From Hyphomicrobiales bacterium (GTDB taxonomy: Bacteria; Pseudomonadota; Alphaproteobacteria; Rhizobiales; Aestuariivirgaceae): a stretch of 6,054 nucleotides of DNA. Location of the stretch: positions 1 through 6,054 of the forward strand of contig JAIBJH010000167.1 of NCBI GenBank assembly GCA_020029455.1. The letters are read 5' to 3'. The position numbers were made by a program, and so were the translations under genes. Under the pieces are notes generated by a model. The model worked only from the letters and a program-made list of their open reading frames with translations, had not been told where the DNA came from and did not search any database. Positions 1 through 5,350 of the stretch are shown piece after piece (position 1 is the first letter of the stretch; each line of letters opens with the position of its first letter).

Positions 1-20
1 AAAGCCCCGGCCAGCCCTAA

Positions 21-97
21 GCGGGTGTAGCTCAGTTGGTTAGAGCGTCGGCCTGTCACGCCGAAGGTCGCGGGTTCGAGCCCCGTCACTCGCGCCA
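21..97 (+). tRNA. tRNA-Asp (anticodon GTC)
   Basis: The full cloverleaf can be drawn. The acceptor stem pairs 21-27 with 87-93 and contains one G-U pair. The D arm is 30-46, and the anticodon stem pairs 48-52 with 60-64. The anticodon loop is 53-59, with U at 54 and anticodon GTC at 55-57. The T arm is 70-86 with loop TTCGAGC. G94 is the discriminator base and CCA at 95-97 is encoded. GTC reads the Asp codons GAC and GAT. A Rho-independent terminator follows 16 bases later, so this is the last gene of its transcript. The promoter is not visible in the 20 bases available upstream. I saw no second copy of the tRNA 3' end in the window, so there is no sign of an integrated element using it as an attachment site. 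Confidence 0.97.
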
Positions 98-113
98 TTT
101 TTGGAATAATACG

Positions 114-138
114 AGCCGCCACATTAGCGGCTTTTTTT
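114..138 (+). terminator. Rho-independent terminator of the tRNA-Asp transcript
   Basis: A perfect 6-bp stem (AGCCGC at 114-119 with GCGGCT at 127-132) encloses a 7-base loop. It is followed directly by a run of seven T (132-138). It lies just downstream of the mature tRNA and just upstream of the peptidase ribosome binding site. Confidence 0.85.
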
Positions 139-140
139 GT

Positions 141-146
141 CGGGAG
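141..146 (+). promoter_or_regulatory. Ribosome binding site that fixes the peptidase start
   Basis: CGGGAG lies 8 bases before the ATG at 155. The reading frame also has a TTG at 137, but that codon is inside the terminator T-run and upstream of this site. The ATG at 155 is therefore preferred. Confidence 0.6.
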
Positions 147-154
147 TCTCGGCC

Positions 155-2203
155 ATGACCCTGTCCAAGCCAAACCTTGCTGCCCCCGATGACGATCCCT
201 TCCTCGAACTCGAAGAGGTGAGCGGCGCCCGCGCCCTCAACTGGGTTGCCGCGCAGAATCGCAACACGCTCGCGATGTTTGGCGGCTCACGGATTGCCGC
301 CGATGCTGCCGCCCTCAAAGCCATCCTCGACCGGCCAGACCGCATTCCCTTCGTCCGCCGCCGCAACGGCAAGCTCTATAATTTCTGGCAGGACGAAAAG
401 AATCCGCGCGGCCTCATCCGCCGCACGACACTGGAGTCCTATGCTACCGAAACGCCACGCTGGGACGTGGTGCTCGACATCGATGCGCTGGCAAAGGCGG
501 AAGGCGAGGACTGGGTTTATGCCGGTGCTGCCTCACTTCCCGGCGACGACACCCATGTGATCCTCAGTCTGTCGCGCGGTGGTTCCGATGCTGTTGTTCT
601 GCGCGAATTCAATCGCGAGATTGGAAAATTTGTCGAGGGTGGCTTCGAAGTGCCTGAAGCAAAAGGCAGCGTGGTATGGATTGACCGCAACACGCTGCTC
701 CTCACCAGCGCGATCGGTGGCGACGAGTTCATGACCGTTGCGGGCTATTCCCGTACGGTGCGGCTGTGGCAGCGCGGCAAACCATGGGAAGCGGCCAAGA
801 CAATTCTTGAGATTGACCGCAATCACATGGGCGTATGGTGTGGCATCGATCACCGCCATCCAGAAAAGCCCGTCTACATTCTCGACCACAGCGACTTCTT
901 CAACGTAGTGGTCCATACCGGGCAGGCGGGTGGTGAACTGCGGCAACTGGACTTGCCCACGGGTGTCTCCGTCGAGTTTGACAATGACCTGATGACGGTG
1001 AAGCCGCGTGAAGCATGGTCCGTGGAAGGCAAGAGCTACGCAGCCGATTCCCTTCTTGCGATATCGCGCAGCGCCTTTCTTGACGGCAATCGCGAATTCA
1101 CAACTGTGTTTGAACCTGCTGCGCGCAAGGCCCTGCAGAGCTTCGCTTTCGTCAACGGCAAGCTCTTGCTCCACTACAAGGACAATCTCGAAAACCGTTT
1201 CGAGGCGTATGACGACAGTTGGCGAAGATTGCCCTTTCCTGAACTGCCGGGAACGGGTTCCGTCAGTGTGATGCCATTCGATGCCGAACCTTCCGACAGC
1301 AATGGCGATCTGCTGATTTCCATCAACGATCCGGTGACACCACCGACACTTTCCTTCTGCGCCGAAGGTTCAACCTCGCCTCAGGTATTGAAGCGCACCC
1401 CCTCATTTTTCGATGCCACGGGGCTTGAAGTGACCCGCCACGAAGCCGTCTCGCCAGACGGTGAGCGCATTCCCTATGTCCAGATTGGCCCTGAGGACAT
1501 GTCCGGCAATGCCCCAGTACATATGACCGGCTATGGTGGCTTCGGGCTTTCCGAAGAGGCGACCTACAACGCCGCCATGGGAAAGCTGTGGCTGGAGCAG
1601 GGCGGCACTTGCGTCATTGCCCATATTCGCGGCGGCGGCGAGTTCGGTACGCCCTGGCATGATGCGGGGCGCCTTGCGGGCAAGGCCAAATCCCACGACG
1701 ACTTTGCGGCCATCGCCGAAGACTTGGTGAAGAGAGGCGTCACGGTTCCGAAACGCATTGCGGCGGAGGGGGGCTCCAATGGCGGGCTTCTCATCGCCAA
1801 TATGCTGGTGCGTTATCCGGAACGTTTCGGGGCGTTGTTCTGCACCATCCCGCTCACCGACATGCGCCGCTATACCAAACTCCTCGCGGGTGCGAGCTGG
1901 ATGGCCGAATATGGCGATCCCGAAAAGGTGGAAGATTGGGCCTTCATGGAGAAATTCTCGGCCTATCACCTGGCCGAGCCAGGCATGCCCTATCCGCCCA
2001 TTCTCATAGCCTCAAGTAAGGCTGACGACCGCGTCCATCCCGGCCATGGCCGCAAGCTGACAGCGAAGCTCCAGGCCATGGGCTATCCCACTTACTACTA
2101 TGAGCCAGCAACCGGCGGCCACAGTTACGGCAAGGACAGTACCGAAAAGGCCGAATTTATTGCCCTTGGGTTGGATTTCCTGAAGGCTGGCATCGGCTTC
2201 TGA
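155..2203 (+). CDS. Prolyl oligopeptidase family serine peptidase (S9A)
   Basis: This 682-residue protein is close to the usual 690-710 of prolyl oligopeptidase, an enzyme that cleaves after proline in short peptides. It has no signal peptide, so it is probably cytosolic. The N-terminal part (about 1-70) and the C-terminal part (about 410-682) form the alpha/beta-hydrolase domain; the middle should be the beta-propeller that restricts substrate size. Nucleophile Ser541 sits in GGSNGG. Asp624 lies in ADDRVHP and His656 in GGHSYG, completing the triad. Tyr460 and Phe463 of YGGF, Asn542, Trp582 and Arg626 match the porcine enzyme's Tyr473, Phe476, Asn555, Trp595 and Arg643 (oxyanion, proline-stacking and substrate-anchoring residues); the offset is constant at 13 through Trp582. 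The block RGGGEFG...WHDAG is also diagnostic. It follows the tRNA terminator closely and ends at a hairpin, so it looks monocistronic. Family and activity class are secure; the natural substrate is unknown. Confidence 0.93.
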   Translation: MTLSKPNLAAPDDDPFLELEEVSGARALNWVAAQNRNTLAMFGGSRIAADAAALKAILDRPDRIPFVRRRNGKLYNFWQDEKNPRGLIRRTTLESYATETPRWDVVLDIDALAKAEGEDWVYAGAASLPGDDTHVILSLSRGGSDAVVLREFNREIGKFVEGGFEVPEAKGSVVWIDRNTLLLTSAIGGDEFMTVAGYSRTVRLWQRGKPWEAAKTILEIDRNHMGVWCGIDHRHPEKPVYILDHSDFFNVVVHTGQAGGELRQLDLPTGVSVEFDNDLMTVKPREAWSVEGKSYAADSLLAISRSAFLDGNREFTTVFEPAARKALQSFAFVNGKLLLHYKDNLENRFEAYDDSWRRLPFPELPGTGSVSVMPFDAEPSDSNGDLLISINDPVTPPTLSFCAEGSTSPQVLKRTPSFFDATGLEVTRHEAVSPDGERIPYVQIGPEDMSGNAPVHMTGYGGFGLSEEATYNAAMGKLWLEQGGTCVIAHIRGGGEFGTPWHDAGRLAGKAKSHDDFAAIAEDLVKRGVTVPKRIAAEGGSNGGLLIANMLVRYPERFGALFCTIPLTDMRRYTKLLAGASWMAEYGDPEKVEDWAFMEKFSAYHLAEPGMPYPPILIASSKADDRVHPGHGRKLTAKLQAMGYPTYYYEPATGGHSYGKDSTEKAEFIALGLDFLKAGIGF

Positions 2204-2233
2204 ACTCGCCAATGTGGGCACAAGTTGGCGGGT
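2204..2233 (+). terminator. Hairpin after the peptidase gene, possible terminator
   Basis: Immediately after the stop codon, 2204-2212 pairs with 2225-2233 (9 bp including one T-G pair) around a 12-base loop. No T-run follows, so it may be a weak or Rho-assisted terminator or an mRNA 3'-end stabiliser. Confidence 0.4.
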
Positions 2234-2246
2234 GCCTCCGTTAACC

Positions 2247-2261
2247 TTAACAAGAAATTGA
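2247..2261 (+). promoter_or_regulatory. CtrA-like site, TTAA-N7-TTGA (one mismatch)
   Basis: TTAA at 2247-2250 and TTGA at 2258-2261 are separated by exactly seven bases. The consensus of the alphaproteobacterial cell-cycle regulator CtrA is TTAA-N7-TTAA. The second half has one mismatch. Another TTAAC sits at 2241-2245, directly before it. The short degenerate motif gives low certainty on its own. Confidence 0.25.
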
Positions 2262-2281
2262 TAAGCTGTTTCAATTTAGGA

Positions 2282-2311
2282 TTGACAGTTCGGTTAACAT
2301 GCCGTTACTCT
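2282..2311 (+). promoter_or_regulatory. Candidate sigma-70 promoter for the secreted-protein block
   Basis: A perfect -35 box TTGACA (2282-2287) is followed 18 bases later by TACTCT (2306-2311), which keeps the T1, A2 and T6 positions of the -10 box. The predicted transcript start near 2318 leaves a leader of about 114 bases before the ATG at 2432. The surroundings are unusually AT-rich for this window, as expected of a promoter region. Confidence 0.5.
2294..2308 (+). promoter_or_regulatory. CtrA-like site, TTAA-N7-TTAC, overlapping the promoter
   Basis: TTAA at 2294-2297 and TTAC at 2305-2308 are separated by seven bases, one mismatch from the CtrA consensus. The motif lies between the -35 box and the -10 box and overlaps the latter, a position where a bound regulator would normally repress. 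It is the second such near-match in this intergenic region, 47 bases after the first. Confidence 0.3.
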
Positions 2312-2325
2312 TCAACCTAAAGTTT

Positions 2326-2404
2326 GTAGCAGATTTTCCGTTTCTGCTGTGACTTGGGTGTGCGGCTCTGCTTGTTCGTCGAGGTCTGAAAAGAGGCCCC
2401 TCTT
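2326..2404 (+). other. Leader with two short hairpins
   Basis: Between the promoter candidate and the gene start, AGCAGA (2328-2333) pairs with TCTGCT (2343-2348), and AAGAG (2391-2395) pairs with CTCTT (2400-2404) around a 4-base loop. The second hairpin ends 16 bases before the ribosome binding site. They could stabilise the mRNA or affect translation. I recognise no known riboswitch, and stems of 5-6 bp can arise by chance. Confidence 0.25.
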
Positions 2405-2416
2405 CGCCAAGCCGGT

Positions 2417-2424
2417 AAGTGGAG
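2417..2424 (+). promoter_or_regulatory. Ribosome binding site that fixes the start of the 326-residue gene
   Basis: AAGTGGAG ends 7 bases before the ATG at 2432. An in-frame GTG at 2426 is only one base from it, too close for normal initiation, so the ATG is chosen. Confidence 0.55.
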
Positions 2425-2431
2425 CGTGGGT

Positions 2432-3412
2432 ATGTTTGTGTGCAAGAGTTTGGCCCCAGCGCGTATTGGCCGGGGGAGTTGGCTTGGGTTTGGCGTCGCG
2501 CTCGTCGTTCTGAGTGGCGCGCCGAGTGTGGCTGTTGCGGACTCGGGTCGAACAGCTGGCGGCACCGTAGGCGGTGCGGTGTCCCGCGGGACAGGATTCG
2601 TCAAATCTGAATTTAGTGGGCATACGATTTCGCAAGCCTCGGAAGGCGACCGCAAGACGGGAGTTTCCGTAAAGACGGTCTCCAAAGGTTATGCCGAAGC
2701 GCGCAGTCTGAGCAAACACGGCGGCAGTTTTGCAAAGGTCAAGACAACTGCGGTTGCCTCCGCAAAAAAGCATAAAAAAACACTCTCTGCCTTCGCGGCT
2801 GCGGGAGTTGAGGTGGCTGCGGGTGCAGTGGATGGCAGTGGCCAAGTTCTTGTTCTGACATCCAGTGGCAGCCTGGCATATGCGGAATCAGGAAAAACAC
2901 TTTCAGCTTACGCCCTGTCTGGAACGGGAGCTTCAGCATATGCCGAAGCAGATGGCCATAAATTCTACACCACTGCAAGCATTCCGGACGGCACCACAAC
3001 GGCATTCATGGAGGGCGGATGGAGCTATTCATTCGCCTACACGACGACCGGATCATTCGCCATCGCAATATCCAGCAAGAAGTCGGTGAGCGCCATGACC
3101 GGAACGTCAACTGAAGCAGGCGCATTTGCGTCAGGCGATCTAAAGGCATTCCTCGAGTCATCGACATTCGCCGCCGCTTATGCAGATACCAAGAGCGCAT
3201 CGGCCTTTGCAGCGGCGATGGGCTACGGATTGGCGGAAAGTGGTTTTGAATCTTCGTCGGCGTTCTCTTCGTCCTGGGCATCAGCGACAATAACAATCTC
3301 GGAACACGGAAAAACAGGACCAGCATTGACCGTCGCGGCTTCGAAGGGTTGCGATTCAATACAGTGGCTGCAGAAGAGCAAGATCACTGATCACTGCAAC
3401 ATCGAGTTCTGA
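2432..3412 (+). CDS. Unrecognised exported Ala/Ser-rich protein with alternating aromatic segments
   Basis: I do not recognise this 326-residue protein. Residues 1-36 look like a Sec signal peptide: basic residues (K5, R11, R14), a hydrophobic core at 17-28 and likely cleavage after AVA at 36. The mature part is rich in Ala, Ser, Gly and Thr. It repeatedly alternates small residues with Tyr or Phe: LSAFAA (118-123), LAYAES (148-153), LSAYAL (157-162), ASAYAE (167-172), SFAYTT (200-205), SFAIAI (209-214), GAFASG (230-235), AAAYAD (247-252) and SASAFA (255-260). Three of the aromatics (150, 160, 170) are exactly ten residues apart. This suggests beta-strands and perhaps a fibre or surface layer, which is inference. 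A basic KKHKK patch lies at 112-116. The only cysteines in the mature part, C307 and C322, are near the C terminus and could form a disulfide. GGSF at 97-100 recalls the GGSFA of the two downstream proteins. The next gene starts 75 bases later with no terminator between, so co-transcription is plausible. Confidence 0.75.
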   Translation: MFVCKSLAPARIGRGSWLGFGVALVVLSGAPSVAVADSGRTAGGTVGGAVSRGTGFVKSEFSGHTISQASEGDRKTGVSVKTVSKGYAEARSLSKHGGSFAKVKTTAVASAKKHKKTLSAFAAAGVEVAAGAVDGSGQVLVLTSSGSLAYAESGKTLSAYALSGTGASAYAEADGHKFYTTASIPDGTTTAFMEGGWSYSFAYTTTGSFAIAISSKKSVSAMTGTSTEAGAFASGDLKAFLESSTFAAAYADTKSASAFAAAMGYGLAESGFESSSAFSSSWASATITISEHGKTGPALTVAASKGCDSIQWLQKSKITDHCNIEF

Positions 3413-3472
3413 AGGAGATCCGCCCGCAGGTGGAAATGAAGCGTATCGATTAAGGGGCAATTGGACTTGAAC

Positions 3473-3479
3473 AAGGGAG
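3473..3479 (+). promoter_or_regulatory. Ribosome binding site that fixes the start of the 121-residue gene
   Basis: AAGGGAG lies 8 bases before the ATG at 3488. The in-frame TTG codons at 3461 and 3467 lie upstream of this site, and the peptide they would add would spoil the signal peptide. The GTG at 3485 is possible but less likely. Confidence 0.6.
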
Positions 3480-3487
3480 TGCGCGTG

Positions 3488-3853
3488 ATGAGTAAAGAGT
3501 TCGTGTTGAAGGTAGGCGCTGCTGCGCTGATAGCTGCATTTGCTTTTGCAACGGCCAATGCCGGAGAATCGAGCGCGGGCAGTTCAAGCAGCGCGTCGGC
3601 ATCAGGTGGATCTTTTGCATCGGCGAGCGTCTCGGATTGCGGCTGTGGCGGCGGTAGCGGCAGACCACGTGATGGCGTGGAAAGGTCAGAGGCGGTTGGC
3701 AGCGGTACCGCGTGCGCCGTCAAAGACTACTCGTCTTACAAATACACGTGGGTGATTTCTTCAAGCAGCGAATGTGGCTGCGCATGGAAGAAGACGGGTG
3801 GCAAGACAAAGTGGATGTGCCCCGTGCGAATTTCCAGCGCGAAACGCAAATAG
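3488..3853 (+). CDS. Unrecognised small exported protein, GGSFA/CGCGG module plus Cys-rich tail
   Basis: I do not recognise this 121-residue protein. Residues 1-25 form a clear signal peptide: K3 and K8, an Ala-rich core at 10-21 and cleavage after ANA at 25. The mature N terminus is a Ser/Ala/Gly stretch (26-39). GGSFASASV (40-48) and CGCGGG (51-56) follow. The same pair of motifs ends the 111-residue protein downstream, so the two are related. Here about 65 residues follow, with C76, C96, C98 and C111 and aromatic segments around YSSYKYTW (81-88). CGC therefore occurs twice (51-53 and 96-98), and the six cysteines suit three disulfides or a metal site in an oxidising compartment. The tail is basic (ends AKRK). 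The gene lies 75 bases after the larger exported gene and 89 bases before the smaller one. Export is well supported, but function is unknown. Confidence 0.75.
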   Translation: MSKEFVLKVGAAALIAAFAFATANAGESSAGSSSSASASGGSFASASVSDCGCGGGSGRPRDGVERSEAVGSGTACAVKDYSSYKYTWVISSSSECGCAWKKTGGKTKWMCPVRISSAKRK

Positions 3854-3856
3854 GAA

Positions 3857-3885
3857 TTGATTTTTTAGCTAAAACGTGGTAAACT
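3857..3885 (+). promoter_or_regulatory. Candidate promoter of the 111-residue gene with palindromic spacer
   Basis: TTGATT (3857-3862) and TAAACT (3880-3885) are separated by 17 bases, each matching 4 of 6 sigma-70 consensus positions. The region is markedly AT-rich. Within the spacer, 3863-3874 is a perfect 12-base palindrome, TTTTAGCTAAAA, which could be an operator. The predicted start near 3892 gives a leader of about 50 bases. Confidence 0.45.
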
Positions 3886-3942
3886 AAATTGCGGACGCAA
3901 CTAACTCAATGTTCGCATAACAAGTCTGTACAGGAGTGACAC

Positions 3943-4278
3943 ATGAACAAACTGATACTCAAGATTTCCGCCGTTGCCTTGGCTGCTGCGCTGGCCACCA
4001 GCGTAGCCTATGCAGGAGGCACAACGGTTATCGCTGGCAACTGGACGTCTTCATCGGCCTCCGCCAGCCACTACGGCACGAGCGCCGAGGGCTCAAGCGG
4101 CTCTCTGGTGATCGCCTCTGGTAAGGCCGGCAGCGGTGCTGCGGGCGGCGAATATGGCGCCTCTGCTAAGTCAAAGAAGGGTGGCTATTGGTCCTCTTCC
4201 AAGAAGAGCGCTTCGGCTTATGGCGGCAGCTTCGCTGAAGCCAGCGTTGGCTGCGGCTGCGGCGGCTCCCCCCACTGA
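3943..4278 (+). CDS. Unrecognised small exported Gly/Ser/Ala-rich protein ending in CGCGG
   Basis: I do not recognise this 111-residue protein. The ATG has a good ribosome binding site, AGGAG, 6 bases upstream. Residues 1-24 form a signal peptide: K3 and K7, a hydrophobic Ala/Leu core and cleavage after AYA at 24. The mature chain is about 87 residues and low in complexity: TSSSASAS (35-42), a Gly/Ala/Ser stretch with GAAGGEYGAS (65-74), a basic spacer KSKKGGYW (76-83) and SSKKSASAY (85-93). It ends with GGSFAEASV (94-102) and CGCGG (104-108), three residues before the C terminus. GGSFA[ES]ASV plus CGCGG is shared with the 121-residue protein upstream, where it follows the signal peptide instead. 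Having only two cysteines in a CxC near the C terminus suggests crosslinking, metal binding or attachment; this is inference. The gene has its own promoter candidate and ends at a strong terminator. Confidence 0.78.
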   Translation: MNKLILKISAVALAAALATSVAYAGGTTVIAGNWTSSSASASHYGTSAEGSSGSLVIASGKAGSGAAGGEYGASAKSKKGGYWSSSKKSASAYGGSFAEASVGCGCGGSPH

Positions 4279-4305
4279 TTGCAGCATTAGCAACACCAAA
4301 GTCTC

Positions 4306-4340
4306 ACATGGGGCGGGTTTTCCCGCCCCATGTTTCTTTT
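4306..4340 (+). terminator. Strong Rho-independent terminator closing the secreted-protein block
   Basis: A perfect 12-bp GC-rich stem (4306-4317 with 4322-4333) has a TTTT loop and is followed by a T-rich tail (TTTCTTTT, 4333-4340). It lies 27 bases after the stop codon of the 111-residue gene and separates this block from the nuo operon. Confidence 0.93.
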
Positions 4341-4466
4341 CTGCCGGCTTCAATCCGGCCCCGTGGACATGTCGGCGCACCGCCCCGCATAGTGCTTGCG
4401 GCGTTCACCATGCTAGGCTAGCTAGCGCCTGATTTGGGGCCTATCGCCTCAGCCTCTTGAGGGACC
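4341..4466 (+). promoter_or_regulatory. Upstream region of the nuo operon
   Basis: This 126-base stretch contains no credible gene. It must hold the nuo promoter, because a strong terminator lies directly upstream. I see only a weak candidate: TTGCGG at 4396-4401 with no good -10 box. A 10-base palindrome, GCTAGCTAGC, lies at 4417-4426 next to another CTAG at 4413-4416. A purine-rich GAGGGA (4459-4464) just before the nuoA ATG serves as ribosome binding site with unusually short spacing. Confidence 0.4.
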
Positions 4467-4832
4467 ATGCCTGAGCTGCTGCGGGACTATCTGCCGATCG
4501 CGATTTTCATGGGCATTGCTGGTGCCATCACGCTCGCCCTGATGATTGCCCCGCTGCTGATTGCATACAGCAAGCCAGACCCGGAAAAGCTCTCGGCCTA
4601 TGAATGCGGCTTCGAGGCCTTCGACGATGCGCGCATGAAATTCGACGTGCGCTTCTATCTCGTCTCCATCCTCTTCATCATCTTCGATCTGGAAGTGGCC
4701 TTCCTCTTCCCCTGGGCCGTGAGCCTCGGGAAGATTGGCATTTTCGGCTTCTGGTCCATGATGATCTTCCTGGCTATCCTCACCATTGGCTTCATTTATG
4801 AGTGGCGGAAAGGTGCGCTCGAATGGGATTGA
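4467..4832 (+). CDS. nuoA: NADH:quinone oxidoreductase subunit A (NuoA, ND3 homologue)
   Basis: NuoA is a small membrane subunit of respiratory complex I, which couples NADH oxidation and quinone reduction to proton pumping. The 121-residue protein has three hydrophobic helices at about 10-34, 63-84 and 88-111. The loop after helix 1 carries YECGFE (45-50); Cys47 corresponds to the ND3 loop cysteine that reports the active/deactive transition in mitochondria. FDLEVAFLFPW (73-83) in helix 2 has the conserved acidic residues Asp74 and Glu76. Length and motifs are normal for the family. It is the first gene of the nuo operon, and its last 10 bases overlap nuoB in another frame, implying translational coupling. 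Confidence 0.97.
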   Translation: MPELLRDYLPIAIFMGIAGAITLALMIAPLLIAYSKPDPEKLSAYECGFEAFDDARMKFDVRFYLVSILFIIFDLEVAFLFPWAVSLGKIGIFGFWSMMIFLAILTIGFIYEWRKGALEWD

Positions 4833-5347
4833 TCGAAACCGCAACACCCGATCAGCGCCAGTATTTTACCGAGATCAATGCGGAACTGGCCGACAAGGGT
4901 TTCCTTGTCACCTCAACCGATGACCTCATCAACTGGGCCCGCACTGGCTCGCTGATGTGGATGACCTTCGGCCTTGCCTGCTGCGCCGTCGAGATGATGC
5001 ACACCTCCATGCCACGCTATGACGTGGAGCGGTTTGGTTTCGCCCCGCGTGCTTCGCCCCGCCAGTCGGATGTGATGATCGTGGCGGGAACCCTCACCAA
5101 CAAGATGGCGCCGGCACTGCGCAAGGTTTACGACCAGATGCCGGAGCCACGCTATGTCATTTCCATGGGATCCTGTGCTAATGGCGGCGGCTATTACCAC
5201 TATTCTTACTCTGTGGTTCGCGGCTGCGACCGCATTGTGCCGGTGGACATCTACATCCCAGGCTGCCCGCCCACGGCCGAGGCACTGCTCTACGGCATCT
5301 TGATGCTGCAGAAGAAGATCCGCCGCACCGGAACAATTGAGCGCTGA
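4823..5347 (+). CDS. nuoB: NADH:quinone oxidoreductase subunit B (NuoB, PSST homologue)
   Basis: NuoB carries the terminal [4Fe-4S] cluster N2, which passes electrons to quinone at the junction of the peripheral and membrane arms of complex I. The 174-residue protein has all four expected ligands: adjacent Cys53 and Cys54 (GLACCAVEM), Cys118 (GSCANGGG) and Cys148 (PGCPPTAE). Cys135 is extra. The block FGFAPRASPRQSD (71-83) is also typical. I chose the ATG at 4823, which overlaps the nuoA stop by 10 bases. An upstream in-frame GTG at 4802 would add seven residues deep inside nuoA and is unlikely. GGAAAGG at 4807-4813 is a fair ribosome binding site. nuoC follows after 3 bases. Confidence 0.97.
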   Translation: MGLIETATPDQRQYFTEINAELADKGFLVTSTDDLINWARTGSLMWMTFGLACCAVEMMHTSMPRYDVERFGFAPRASPRQSDVMIVAGTLTNKMAPALRKVYDQMPEPRYVISMGSCANGGGYYHYSYSVVRGCDRIVPVDIYIPGCPPTAEALLYGILMLQKKIRRTGTIER

Positions 5348-5350
5348 CCG

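Noticed and set aside
21..97. tRNA-Asp as attachment site of a genomic island carrying the secreted genes
   Set aside because: No repeat of the tRNA 3' end, no integrase and no mobile-element feature are visible in the window, and the nuo operon downstream is core chromosome.
533..1969. Long reverse-strand reading frames of 213 and 188 residues opposite the peptidase gene
   Set aside because: They lie wholly antisense to a gene with clear family motifs, in GC-rich sequence where antisense frames stay open, and their translations resemble no protein family.
2312..2845. A reverse-strand 177-residue frame across the intergenic region and the first secreted gene
   Set aside because: It overlaps the signal-peptide gene, has no ribosome binding site that I can see, and has a composition typical of a shadow frame.
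3382..3395. Tandem 7-base repeat GATCACT-GATCACT
   Set aside because: It lies within the end of a coding sequence, has only two copies and is short enough to be chance.
4252..4269. Membership in the CGCGG family of radical-SAM-modified peptides
   Set aside because: Only the five-residue motif is shared. These proteins carry Sec signal peptides and no radical SAM gene is present here, so the name match is probably coincidental.
155..4278. The prolyl oligopeptidase as the processing or macrocyclising enzyme for the small CGCGG proteins (a RiPP pathway)
   Set aside because: Some POP-family enzymes cyclise peptides, but this one has normal housekeeping length and residues, no signal peptide, and is separated from the small genes by a hairpin, a promoter and a 228-base gap. 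The small proteins are exported and show no proline-flanked core. No other modifying enzyme is in the window.
4136..4432. A 98-residue + strand frame running through the terminator toward nuoA
   Set aside because: It overlaps the end of the CGCGG gene in another frame, reads through the terminator hairpin and has no family features.
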